A stretch of 24,772 nt of DNA from Neocallimastix lanati (nom. inval.) (taxonomy: Eukaryota; Neocallimastigomycota; Neocallimastigomycetes; Neocallimastigales; Neocallimastigaceae). A program made the position numbers and the translations under genes. The stretch is from positions 1 to 24,772 of the forward strand of contig JACVTC010000477.1 in the NCBI GenBank assembly GCA_016946835.1, given 5' to 3'. Positions within the stretch are counted from its first letter, which is position 1; every line of letters starts with the position of its first letter. Of the stretch, positions 8,912 through 19,514 are shown in pieces. The notes beneath the pieces are model-generated. The model was given only the letters and a program-made list of their open reading frames with translations. It was not told the DNA's origin and did not search any database.

Positions 8912-11632
8912 TTAATGATTTTCGACATTAACTTTATTTGGATTAATTTCTAAATTAATTTTTTGACTAATTTCTTTATTATTATTATTATTATTATTAT
9001 TACTACTATTATTATTATTATTATTATTATTTGGAATAATATTTTTAACAATTTGTTTATTGTTATTTTCAAAAATTTCTTTGTTTACATCTAAATGAGA
9101 ACACTCTTCATTGGGATTATTTTCACTCAAATTATTTTCAATCAAATTATTTTCACTCAAATTATTTTCAATCAAATTATTTTCACTCAAATTATTTTCA
9201 ATCAAATTATTTTCACTCAAATTATTTTTACTCAAATTGTTTTCAGTTGAATTATTATTATTTGAAGTATTTTCAACTAAATTTTTATTTAAATTATTTT
9301 CAATTAAAATATTTTTATTTGAATTATCTTCAATTATAATGTTTTCTTTTAAATTAAACGCGTCATTTTCATTATTTTTGTTTATAATGGTAATTTCTTC
9401 TTTATCATAGTCATCTAATTCCAATATCTCTTTACCTTTATCTTTGTTTTTATTTATAATAGATACTTTTTCGCCGTTAATACTTTCTCCCTTACCTTTA
9501 TTGAAATAAATATCTTCGTTAACATTTCTATTTAGAATAACTTCACTATTATTATTGATTAATTTATTCCTTTCATTAATAATATTTATATTGTTTTTAA
9601 TATTGTTTTCTTCGTTATAGTTCTGTTTACTTGTTGAACTTTCTTCTAATTTTTCTTTCTGTTTTGCTTCACCTAATGAAAGCGTATTCGTTTTTGTATT
9701 ACCGTGCTTTATCAACGTGTTTATGTTCTCAAGTTTCTCTTCTATTAATTTAAATTTATTCTCAAGATGTTCTTTTTCTTTTTGACTTAATGAAAGATTT
9801 TCTTCTTCTTTATCTTTACTGATATCATTTTTTGAATTATTTGGAAAATCTTGCATGTCTAAATTGACAATATCTTCTTTTACTGTTCGTTCATTGTTAT
9901 TATCTCTTTGACTCCTGTTCTCTTCATTGTTCTCTTCTTGAGGATCTTCTTCTATTTCTTTATTTTCTTGAATAATATTAATTATGTCATTTCTGTTGTA
10001 GTAATTTCTTTCTTCTAAGTTTTTCATTAATGTGTCTTCATCTTGCGTTTCGGTTTCTTCATTTTCATATCTCCTTGTTTCAGATACATAATCAAAGTTA
10101 AAGTTACCTGGCTGGTCTTCAAGAAATTCTACCACACGTTTCACATATATTTTCATTTTATCAATATCGAATATTCTGTACCCTGTTGAGTCTTCGTCAT
10201 ATCCCAGAAAAATTCCTTTTCTTGAATTACTCCTAAATTTTTCTGGATTTACTTCATAATAGTAAACTTTACAGCCAAATACATGTAATTTACTATTGTC
10301 AACTTTCTTTTCGTAGAATACTTCGAATGGGATTTTGTTATTATTTCCATGATGCGGCACCCTATTATGCACATAATTAGCTGTCTTTAAAGCATCTTCC
10401 CAAAATCTTCTACATAATTGACTATCTATTAACATTGCGGTAGCAATTTGGATAAGCACTCCGTTTAGTCTTTCTGCTCTACCGTTTTGTTGAGGATTTC
10501 CTGGTACAGTGAATTGTTGCGTGATTCCGTATTTGTTGCATATTTCTTTAAAATTATTTGAAGTGAATTCTGTTCCATTATCACTTCTTAAATATATTAT
10601 ATTTGAATTTGTTTTATTTTTAATTTTGATATACCATGTTTCAAATACTTGGTATACTTCCGACTTCTTCTTTACTGTAAGGACCCAACCATATCTACTA
10701 TAATCATCTAAAATAGTCACGAAATAACAGTTGCCATAAATTGATGGTGGTGCCGGTCCAACAAGATCTATATGCACTAATTCAAGAATTTTTCTCGAAT
10801 TATTTTGTGCTTTACCATATGGTTCATTCTTCATTTTTGCTTGCATACAGATCTCACATTTATCTATTTTGTTTCCATAGGTCAGGTGCCCAATTCTTCG
10901 ATGCCATAGAATATCATTACCTTTAGTGTTGACGTTATTGCATAGTATATTACTACTTTTAATACATACTTCAAAAACATCATTATCACTAGCTTTAATT
11001 TTTGAAATTGTATTAAAATACTTATCTAGGATATACGCATATACGTCATCGTATTCCTTTATAAAAACTATTACATATTCATCCCTTGCTAGTTTACTAA
11101 TCGAAATTAAATTTCTTTTAATATCCGGAACATATAATACTTCCTTTAGCTTTAATAATTCTTTGTTCATATTTCCTTGTATCTCTCCAATGTGTGTTGA
11201 GTTGGTTGTATTCCCATTTGCATAATTTATTTCTTCCACGTGTTCCTCTTCATTCATTAGTATATTTTTGTTTTGAGTCATATGATTAGATGCACCTGAA
11301 TCTAGAGTCCACCAACTACATTCTACATGATTTTTAGTTACGTTATTATTAAATACATTATTGCATTGTTTTGTATTGCCACTACATGGATTTTCAAAAG
11401 AAGTGTTATAATCCAGAACAAATAAATCATTAAGATTTAATTTATCATTGTCTGTTTCTGTTATTGTCATATTGGCCTGTTTTTTGTTTACCTTGCCTCC
11501 CTTGTTTCTTGGCGAATTCTTGTGACATCTTCCTTTTAATCTTGCAATCTCTTTCAAAATGACCAAATCTGTGGCAAAAGAAACATTCAACATTAGAATT
11601 AGTTTTTCTACCTTCTCCATTACCTTTCTCAT
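8912..11632 (-). CDS. pol: Copia Pol: protease, integrase and Asn-rich linker
   Basis: A 906-residue frame whose first ~55 residues overlap gag in another frame, so the ATG at 11632 is probably not a real start. Domains: aspartic protease WTLDSGASNHMT (DSG at 111-113); integrase zinc region LWHRRIGH (H244, H249) with CEIC (C259, C262); integrase core HIDLVGP (D289), YLRSDNGTEF (D351) and GNPQQNGRAERLN (E387), giving D,D-35-E; a copia-type C-terminal region about 440-505 (FEVFYEKK, VFGCKVYYY, GIFLGYDEDSTGYRIF). From about residue 520 the chain is low-complexity Asn/Glu/Lys with ENNLS/ENNLI pentapeptide repeats and Asn runs. The catalytic residues are present. The spacer between the two His and two Cys is unusually short. 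The frame ends at an in-frame TAA; the rest of Pol lies downstream. Confidence 0.93.
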   Translation of the reverse strand: MRKVMEKVEKLILMLNVSFATDLVILKEIARLKGRCHKNSPRNKGGKVNKKQANMTITETDNDKLNLNDLFVLDYNTSFENPCSGNTKQCNNVFNNNVTKNHVECSWWTLDSGASNHMTQNKNILMNEEEHVEEINYANGNTTNSTHIGEIQGNMNKELLKLKEVLYVPDIKRNLISISKLARDEYVIVFIKEYDDVYAYILDKYFNTISKIKASDNDVFEVCIKSSNILCNNVNTKGNDILWHRRIGHLTYGNKIDKCEICMQAKMKNEPYGKAQNNSRKILELVHIDLVGPAPPSIYGNCYFVTILDDYSRYGWVLTVKKKSEVYQVFETWYIKIKNKTNSNIIYLRSDNGTEFTSNNFKEICNKYGITQQFTVPGNPQQNGRAERLNGVLIQIATAMLIDSQLCRRFWEDALKTANYVHNRVPHHGNNNKIPFEVFYEKKVDNSKLHVFGCKVYYYEVNPEKFRSNSRKGIFLGYDEDSTGYRIFDIDKMKIYVKRVVEFLEDQPGNFNFDYVSETRRYENEETETQDEDTLMKNLEERNYYNRNDIINIIQENKEIEEDPQEENNEENRSQRDNNNERTVKEDIVNLDMQDFPNNSKNDISKDKEEENLSLSQKEKEHLENKFKLIEEKLENINTLIKHGNTKTNTLSLGEAKQKEKLEESSTSKQNYNEENNIKNNINIINERNKLINNNSEVILNRNVNEDIYFNKGKGESINGEKVSIINKNKDKGKEILELDDYDKEEITIINKNNENDAFNLKENIIIEDNSNKNILIENNLNKNLVENTSNNNNSTENNLSKNNLSENNLIENNLSENNLIENNLSENNLIENNLSENNPNEECSHLDVNKEIFENNNKQIVKNIIPNNNNNNNNSSNNNNNNNNKEISQKINLEINPNKVNVENH
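8985..9032. repeat. ATT trinucleotide runs encoding Asn tracts in Pol
   Basis: Two nearby (ATT)n runs separated by ACTACT encode NNNNNNNN-SS-NNNNNNNN near the end of the 906-residue Pol frame. The tracts read in the coding frame as AAT codons, so their expansion lengthens the protein without shifting frame. Confidence 0.8.
9116..9265. repeat. 15-bp coding tandem repeat (ENNLS/ENNLI) in the Pol linker
   Basis: Ten 15-bp units in register. The first seven alternate attattttcactcaa and attattttcaatcaa, a 30-bp higher-order unit; the last three are degenerate. On the minus strand they encode ENNLS and ENNLI pentapeptides. The near identity of the first units against the divergent edge units indicates recent slippage expansion within a coding frame. 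Confidence 0.9.
11445..11632 (-). promoter_or_regulatory. gag/pol overlap, candidate +1 frameshift region
   Basis: Gag codons have low coordinates divisible by three and pol codons are offset by two, which on the minus strand is a +1 change. Both frames are open here. One candidate site is GGG AGG C at 11501-11495 (gag frame), whose A-site AGG-C resembles the Ty1 shift site CUU AGG C. The alternative is a one-base insertion in the A6 run near 11480. The sequence alone cannot decide. Confidence 0.35.
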
Positions 11633-12470
11633 AATTTCTTTTTGGATATCTTCTAAAGTCTTGATTTACTCCTTTTCCTTTTCCTTGGCTTTGGGTCGTA
11701 GTGCTGAATACATGTTGTATTCCTATCATCTTTCCTTTTTTCCTTTCTTCGACTTTCTTGAGTCGTTCTACAAGCCCTAATGTATATTCTTTACAGCTTT
11801 TCCAGTCTTTTTGATCAAAAATATTTACGCTTTGATATTCTTCTGGTAAAGAGTTAAATAATAGTAATTTCTTTTCCTCATCTGTAACTACAACATTCAT
11901 ATATTCTATCATATTAATATTCTTACTTAATTTTGTTAAAAATCTTGAAAAGCTTGTTTTGGGGTTGTATCTTAAAGCATTAGTTTCATCGATTAGTTGA
12001 TTTCTCCTTGTTACATCATCTCCAATATGAATTTGTTGTAACGTTTGCCAAATTTGATAACCTGTAAGAGATGGATCTTGAATATCTTGTTGTGTTTTTG
12101 GTCCCAACGTGCTTCTTATTAAACTTTTTAAACTGGCATCTGTTTTTAAATCCTCTTTTGTCACTGATTCTCCATATTTCATTTTGTACTCATATGGTGC
12201 AATTAAATCATTTATACTTTCTGTTCCATTAACTATGGGAACTTTTGGAGTATGATCTATATCGACCCATTCTTCGAGATCATAGTATTGTAAGATACCT
12301 CTCATGAATAGTTGCCAGGTTATGATGTTATTACTGTCTAATTCATATATAACTTTTCCTATTAGGACAGAGGGATCAAATCTTTTGATTTGAGGAATAT
12401 TGTTATCCATAGTAGTAATGGTACTAGAAGTAGCATTTTCTGTTGATCGTTTTAAAGTATTTTTACTCAT
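11445..12470 (-). CDS. gag: Gag (nucleocapsid) protein of the copia element
   Basis: A 341-residue ORF from the ATG at 12468-12470 to the TGA at 11445-11447. Residues about 45-240 match the general pattern of copia Gag (retrotransposon gag/UBN2 type): NIITWQLFMRGIL, YQIWQTLQQIH and TNALRYNPKTSFSRF. A zinc knuckle CFFCHRFGHFERDC (C-x2-C-x4-H-x4-C) at 296-309 binds RNA, followed by a basic Lys/Arg/Gln tail. Gag forms the virus-like particle that packages element RNA. The last ~60 codons overlap pol, which lies in the +1 frame relative to gag; Pol is therefore reached by a +1 ribosomal shift, or the shift is an extra base in this copy. The ATG is about 115 bp from the LTR, a normal leader length. 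Confidence 0.93.
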   Translation of the reverse strand: MSKNTLKRSTENATSSTITTMDNNIPQIKRFDPSVLIGKVIYELDSNNIITWQLFMRGILQYYDLEEWVDIDHTPKVPIVNGTESINDLIAPYEYKMKYGESVTKEDLKTDASLKSLIRSTLGPKTQQDIQDPSLTGYQIWQTLQQIHIGDDVTRRNQLIDETNALRYNPKTSFSRFLTKLSKNINMIEYMNVVVTDEEKKLLLFNSLPEEYQSVNIFDQKDWKSCKEYTLGLVERLKKVEERKKGKMIGIQHVFSTTTQSQGKGKGVNQDFRRYPKRNYEKGNGEGRKTNSNVECFFCHRFGHFERDCKIKRKMSQEFAKKQGRQGKQKTGQYDNNRNRQ

Positions 12471-12569
12471 TTTGAATTTTAAATATTTTAATTTTTTTTT
12501 TTTTTTTATTTACTTATTTAAAAATTGAAATTGAATGATTTTTCAACGAAGTAAAATTATAATGAGTCA

Positions 12570-12584
12570 ATGAGACTCTTAATC
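12570..12584 (-). other. Primer-binding site, complementary to the tRNA-Lys(CUU) anticodon arm
   Basis: Directly after the 5' LTR the element strand reads GATTAAGAGTCTCAT. The plus strand, ATGAGACTCTTAATC, equals the 5' anticodon stem (TGAGA), the whole loop CTCTTAA with anticodon CTT, and the start of the 3' stem (TC) of eukaryotic tRNA-Lys(CUU), as known to me from the human gene. The primer would end near tRNA position 40, not at the 3' CCA. Priming by a half-tRNA cut in the anticodon arm is known for Drosophila copia with initiator tRNA-Met. Confidence 0.75.
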
Positions 12585-12770
12585 TGTTAAAATTTAATTT
12601 ATTAATATATAAAAATAAAGAAAACAAACACTCGAACGTACAAAACTCAATTAAACAATTGGGTTTATGAAATAATAATTTTATTAATAAATATTAAAAT
12701 AATATATCTACATTAAACAATGTAAATTTTTTATATAAAACTTCAAAAATCAATTAAAAAATAGAAAAGA

Positions 12771-12811
<41 letters not shown>

Positions 12812-12918
12812 CTGGTTTATAATAAAATATTAATAATTACTAAATAAATACATTTTACATTGATATTTGTACTACATATTATTTATTTTTTAATATTAAA
12901 TGTATTTATTATTTCACA
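12585..12918 (-). repeat. 5' LTR of the copia element (right copy)
   Basis: 334 bp, TGTTAAAATTT...ATTTCACA on the plus strand, paired with 6393-6740. It carries a T tract of 37 (12775-12811), i.e. poly-A on the sense strand. A TATA-like TATATAAAA (sense strand, 12729-12737) lies between that tract and the gag leader and is a candidate core promoter. The small palindrome TACATT-AAACA-ATGTA is shared by both LTRs. Confidence 0.95.
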
Positions 12919-12923
12919 AATAA
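12919..12923. repeat. Target-site duplication AATAA, right copy
   Basis: AATAA follows the closing CA of the right LTR and matches 6388-6392. The undisturbed site would read from 6392 straight on to 12924. Confidence 0.8.
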
Positions 12924-14834
<1,911 letters not shown>

Positions 14835-15224
14835 TTATATTTGGACACTATTATGTTTAATGGTTTCAGTTAAAATTCTTTGTGAGGATTGTTGTCTTGA
14901 AATGGATTTAGCATCAAAATGAACTTTAGCTCCAGGACGAGAAACTACCCCATCTTTTAAAGTCCATCCAAGATTTTGACTTGGAATAAATTCTTTATAG
15001 CCATTCGCTTTTAACCATTTATTACTTTCAGTGAATAAAGCATTAGCAAGATCTTGAGCACTAGGATTCAAATTACCTTCACTCTTCATCTTTTTAAGAA
15101 CCAATTCAGCATTTGGAAATGGAGTCTGTGGTTTAAAAACCATATTTTTACAAGAAGGTTCTCTTTTAAGACGCATCATGGTTGGAATAGCATGACGGTA
15201 TTGACGAGTAGTACTACTAGACAT
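14835..15224 (-). CDS. Copy 3 of the ~130-aa tandem paralog family, unknown function
   Basis: An intact 129-aa ORF from the ATG at 15222-15224 to TAA at 14835-14837. It carries the invariant YRHAIP...FPNAE block, WLKANGYKEFIPSQNLGWTLK, SRPGAK and FDAKSISRQQS. It is the only copy with Ser in place of the Cys in FT-E-[CS]-NKW, and it has K-K-M where copy 2 has H-K-I. Many silent changes against copies 1 and 2, with few amino-acid changes, point to long-term purifying selection. No recognised domain, signal peptide or membrane segment. Its TTATCA pair lies 524 bp upstream. Confidence 0.85.
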   Translation of the reverse strand: MSSSTTRQYRHAIPTMMRLKREPSCKNMVFKPQTPFPNAELVLKKMKSEGNLNPSAQDLANALFTESNKWLKANGYKEFIPSQNLGWTLKDGVVSRPGAKVHFDAKSISRQQSSQRILTETIKHNSVQI

Positions 15225-15539
15225 TTTTAATATATTTAATAAATATATTATTATAATTATTATTATTATTACTGAGAGAACAAAAAGAAAAATTATGAAT
15301 AGAAGATTAATACAATTTTTTTAATCAAGTTAATTTTTTTTTTTTTTTAAAAAAAAATTAATAAAATTTTTAATCAAGTAAATTTTTTTAAAAATATTTT
15401 AATAAAATTTTTCTATAAATTATAAAAAAAAAAAAAAAAATTAAATAAAAAACAAAGTAAATTAAAATAAAATAGGTATATATAATTTAGTTTAATAACA
15501 ATAAATGTTTACAATTAATTTTTATTTTATTTATTATTA

Positions 15540-15542
15540 TAT

Positions 15543-15597
<55 letters not shown>

Positions 15598-15603
15598 TTT
15601 TTT
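15540..15603. repeat. (TTTA)n tetranucleotide repeat
   Basis: About 15 uninterrupted ATTT units upstream of copy 3, between its ATG and its TTATCA pair. Non-coding. Confidence 0.9.
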
Positions 15604-15745
15604 TACAGAAAATTTTCTTTGTATTTATATAATTTTATTAAAATAAAATTAATTTATTTATATTTAATTACATATATTAGCAATGTAAATATTTATATTG
15701 AATTACTATATTAAAATCATATATTATCCTTTCTTTAAACAAAAT

Positions 15746-15788
15746 TCTTATCAAAAATTCCAATTTTTCATTAAACGTTATCAATATA
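15746..15788 (-). promoter_or_regulatory. Paired TTATCA (GATA-type) upstream element of copy 3
   Basis: The plus strand has cTTATCAAAAATTcc with TTATCA at 15748-15753, then aAACGTTATCAATAT with TTATCA at 15778-15783, spaced 30 bp. It is 524 bp upstream of the ATG. The distal site AACGTTATCAA matches copies 1 and 4 exactly. Confidence 0.5.
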
Positions 15789-17440
15789 TATATATATAAT
15801 TATTTAATATTAATATTAATAGTTATTAATTTTAACATCTTTAAAATATTCATATATAAATATTATGTGTTATCCTTTATATATATATATATATTTATTT
15901 ATAAATATTATTATTATCAATTTGAAATATTATTTGAGCATATTTCAAATTTATTAGCATTAATTATTAAAAAAACAATATATTCATTGTTATTTTAATA
16001 AATTGATCATTTTTAATAAAAAAAAATATTTTCATTAATCATTAATTATTTTCAATATATAGTCCTTTAATTAATATATTTTTCATAAGCAAAAAAAAAA
16101 AAAAAAAATAGTTTAATCTTTTTATAAAAAAAATTTTTATATCAAAACATCGAGAAATGATTCAATACTATAAATTATAATATAAATAAAGACTAATAAT
16201 GAATTTATTATTTTCATATAAAATACTTATATATTAATATATTAATATATATATATATATATATTTTTTTAATTTTAGTATTTCTTTTAAAAATTATATA
16301 AAGTTATTTTATAATTATTTTCAATAATCAATTATTACATAATTATAATTATATATAGAGATCAATTATCATTTAAGGTAATTTTTTTTAATATATATTA
16401 ATAAATATCTTCATTTTTTTCTTTCAAATGAAAAAATTAAGCTTATCAATAACATATATATAATATCATAGATGATATTACCCATGATAAGTAAGACAAA
16501 ATTTTTATAATTATTGCTATAGTAAGAGGTTAATTGACTAAATCTATTGACAAACCATACATAAATAGAGTTACACGGTACTATATATAATTTAAATTTC
16601 ATTATGTTTAATTTTATATTTATAATCCTTAAAATAAATTATAATTTTTATTAATAATTTTTTTTAAATCTAACAATTTTAATATTTTTAATGAAATTTA
16701 AATAATTATTTAATAGTTTCATTATTTCTTTTCTAATAAATTGCTTTTTTTTTTTTTAAAAAAAAAAAATAATAAAAATAATAATAAAATAAATAAATTT
16801 TTATTGTTATTGTTATTTTTATTAAGTATTTCTTTATGTAAAATATAAAATAAAATAAAAATTCATATTTATATATAAATAATATATTATAACAATAAAA
16901 AAAAATTACTTTTTCTTTAATAACTAAATTATTAAATAATTATTAGAAAAATAATTTTTTATTATTATTTTATTTTATTTATAAATAAAAATTTATATAT
17001 ACATATATTTGAATATTCTTAATAAGTTCCAGTTACTAATTAATGATGATTCTAATAATATTTTTTTTTGCTATTAATATACCAATACAATATACATTAA
17101 AATATTGATAAGATTAACTATAAATAAATTGATATTAGCATAATAATAATAACTTTTTAAATTTTTAACTAAAAATAAATAAATAAATAATAAATTTTCT
17201 TTTAAAGAAAATGAATTGCATTATTCAATTATCTTTATATATACATATAAAAACAATGATAATAATATATTTTAATTAAAAAAAAATTAACTTTTTCAAA
17301 AAAAAAAAAAAACTTATTAATCTTATTAATATAAATTTAAACCCTTAAATTATATATTTATATTTTTATATATAATTAATGAATGACTTTTGATAAGTAA
17401 TATTTTTAATTGATATCTATATCTATATTTATTTAATATA

Positions 17441-17474
<34 letters not shown>

Positions 17475-17619
17475 TTTTTTTTGATAACGTAAAGTTTTTT
17501 TTATTGCTATTTTTAAATTAAGCATTTTCAATGAGTATTCAATTAAACAAATAAAAAATAAAGTATATAAATTTATTTTTTGATAGGATATAACAAAATA
17601 ATAACAAAATAGACATCTA

Positions 17620-17620
17620 A

Positions 17621-17708
<88 letters not shown>
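17620..17708. repeat. (AAT)n microsatellite, about 89 bp
   Basis: About 30 pure AAT units. An apparent minus-strand ORF across it is a run of Tyr codons and is not a gene. Confidence 0.95.
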
Positions 17709-18765
17709 TATTTTATCTAAATAATTTAACATTAATTCATATGATAATTCTTAATGATAAAATATAAAAAACTTATGATCCATAATAAATAGTTGTTGTC
17801 TTTAAATATAAATATTTTAATTCCAAAAATTACTACCATTTCCAATATATCTAAAAATTATTCAAATTTTTTTAAATTTCAAAAATGTTCACTAGTTTTA
17901 TTATGATATATTTTATATTTTATATTTAGAGAATATAAATTCATAAGGGTAAAAATTCTTAAAAAAAAAAAAAAAAAAAAAGGAATTTGTAGTTATTACA
18001 ATATACAAGTTTTAACCATAAATCAGATATATTAATATATTATTAATATCAATATCATATACATAATAAAATAATAATAATAATAATAATAATTAGTTTT
18101 AATAAATAATTAATCTTTTTAATCGAAGAGAAATTTATTCATTATTTCATGTATTAATTTTAATAAAATAATGAAAATTTTATAATAAAATATCTAAAAA
18201 AAAAAAAAAAATTATTTTTTTCCTCTTCATTATTAAAAACTTTTTTTAAATATTGTAATAATCATTAAAAAAAAACTATAAAAAAAAAAAAGATATAGAT
18301 TCTATATTCAATCATACCACTCACACACACACAAAATAAAAAGAAAACTATGAAAAAAAAAATTTTTTTTTTAAATACTTTTTAAACTTTATTATATTTA
18401 ACAGATTTTTTTTTTCTAAACTCTATATTCTTTTTTCTATTATTAAATTAAATATTTACAAAAAATAAAGAAAAATAAAAAAAAATTTTTTTTAAATTAA
18501 TTATATTTACAATTTGATTAAAATTAATGAATAATTATTTAATAATAATAATTATTCATAAATAAATACAATATAAATCTATTCAATTTTTACAGTAATT
18601 GAATCATTTTTATAATAATATTATTATAGAAATAATATATTCCATTCTTCAAATATATTTTAGTAATTAAGGAAAAACCTTTCAGAGTTTTATTTTTTTC
18701 CTTTTTTTTTTTAACTTTCATTCTATTTCTCTTTAATCGTAACCAATTTATTCCTCCTTTTTCTT

Positions 18766-18787
18766 AAGGAATATTTAAACATTCCTT
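18766..18787 (-). terminator. Small inverted repeat just downstream of copy 4
   Basis: AAGGAAT (18766-18772) and ATTCCTT (18781-18787) form a 7-bp perfect stem with an 8-nt loop. On the sense strand it follows a run of 21 A that starts at the TAA stop of copy 4. It could be a 3' UTR or termination structure. The other copies do not share the sequence, so support is weak. Confidence 0.25.
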
Positions 18788-18804
18788 TTTTTTTTTTTTT
18801 TTTT

Positions 18805-19203
18805 TTAATTCATTTGGTTATCATCATGTTTAATAGTTTCGGATAAAATTCTATGAGCAGATTGTTGCCTTGAAATAGATTTAGCATCAAAACGAATTTT
18901 AGCTCCTGGACGGGAAATTACTCCATCTTTTAAAGTCCATCCAAGATTTTGACTTGGAATAAATTCTTTAAAGCCATTCGCTTTTAACCATTTATTACAT
19001 TCAGTAAATAAGGCATTAGCAAGTTCCTGTGGACTTGGATGCATATTTCCTTCACATTTCATTTTATGAAGAACAATTTCAGCATTTGGAAATGGGGTCT
19101 GTGGTTTGAAAACCATATTTTTACAGGAAGGTTCTCTTTTAAGTCTCATCATGGTTGGAATAGCATGACGATAATGATGAGTAGCAGTAGTGGCGGTAGA
19201 CAT
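18805..19203 (-). CDS. Copy 4 of the ~130-aa tandem paralog family, unknown function
   Basis: An intact 132-aa ORF from the ATG at 19201-19203 to TAA at 18805-18807. It is the most divergent copy: THHYRH at the N-terminus where the others have TRQYRH, MKCEGNMHPSPQELANALF in the middle, RFDAK after SRPGAKI, and a C-terminus ending DDNQMN. The invariant 32-residue block, WLKANGFKEFIPSQNLGWTLKDG and SISRQQS are kept. Two extra Cys-region changes (K-C-E-G) are specific to it. The stop codon runs directly into poly-A on the sense strand. No recognised domain. Its TTATCA pair is 316 bp upstream, the closest in the set. Confidence 0.85.
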   Translation of the reverse strand: MSTATTATHHYRHAIPTMMRLKREPSCKNMVFKPQTPFPNAEIVLHKMKCEGNMHPSPQELANALFTECNKWLKANGFKEFIPSQNLGWTLKDGVISRPGAKIRFDAKSISRQQSAHRILSETIKHDDNQMN

Positions 19204-19514
19204 TTTTTTTTATTTTATTTTAATTTATTATATTATATAAACTTTTAATTTCAAACTTTTATATATAAAAAAATTTTTTTTTAAAAAATCTTAACAATTG
19301 ATTTAATTTGATTTATAACTTTATAAAAAAAATATATTATTTATGTTTTTTGTTTTTTTTAAGAAAAATAGTTATATATTTAATAATGAATATAAAATTG
19401 TTTTTTTTTTTTTTTTTTAAAGAAAAATTTCAACTATTTATAAATTTTCAATGAATTATCTATTCAAACTAATAATATATTGTAATATATTTTAATATAT
19501 TATAAAATTAAATG

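Larger units (their letters stand above)
6393..12918 (-). mobile_element. Ty1/copia-type LTR retrotransposon, structurally complete, pol disrupted
   Basis: A full-length element of about 6.5 kb, transcribed on the minus strand. In element order: 5' LTR (12585-12918), PBS (12570-12584), gag (11445-12470), protease and integrase (from about 11600), a long low-complexity linker, reverse transcriptase and RNase H (to 6761), polypurine tract (6741-6748), 3' LTR (6393-6740). Integrase before reverse transcriptase defines the copia (Pseudoviridae) class rather than gypsy. A 5-bp duplication flanks it. LTR differences are nearly all homopolymer-length changes, so insertion was recent, yet the pol frame carries a stop and two frameshifts. 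It sits in the intergenic DNA between copies 2 and 3 of the small paralog family, in the same orientation. Confidence 0.97.
15225..18804. other. AT-rich intergenic region between copies 3 and 4
   Basis: No gene seen. It holds the copy-3 upstream element, a (TTTA)n repeat at 15540-15603, an AAT repeat at 17620-17708 next to a TA/T tract at 17437-17482, and an isolated TTTTGATAACGTAAAG (about 17480-17495) that resembles the distal half-site in reverse orientation. Short frames here (for example 16411-16602) have no coding character beyond AT-rich residues. Confidence 0.55.

Noticed and set aside
8912-8914. Ciliate-type code (TAA read as Gln) to explain the in-frame TAA in pol
   Set aside because: All paralog copies end at TAA in matching positions and the frames beyond lack conservation; RNase H also ends at TAA just before the polypurine tract. 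The standard code fits.
9111-11780. Plus-strand ORFs across pol and gag (9111, 10509, 10741, 10926, 11559)
   Set aside because: Antisense shadows of the retrotransposon; the 9111 frame is only the tandem repeat read backwards.
15505-15714. 69-aa plus-strand ORF
   Set aside because: Mostly translation of the TTTA repeat, with no homologous copy upstream of the other paralogs.
17433-17732. Poly-Tyr minus-strand ORF
   Set aside because: Translation of the AAT repeat and TA/T tract.
18784-18807. Poly-A directly after the copy-4 stop as a retrogene signature
   Set aside because: Long A runs are everywhere here, no target duplication flanks the gene, and the upstream TTATCA pair is shared, favouring DNA-level duplication.
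19039-19248. Plus-strand ORF antisense to copy 4
   Set aside because: Shadow of the conserved minus-strand gene, with a start codon inside its coding region.
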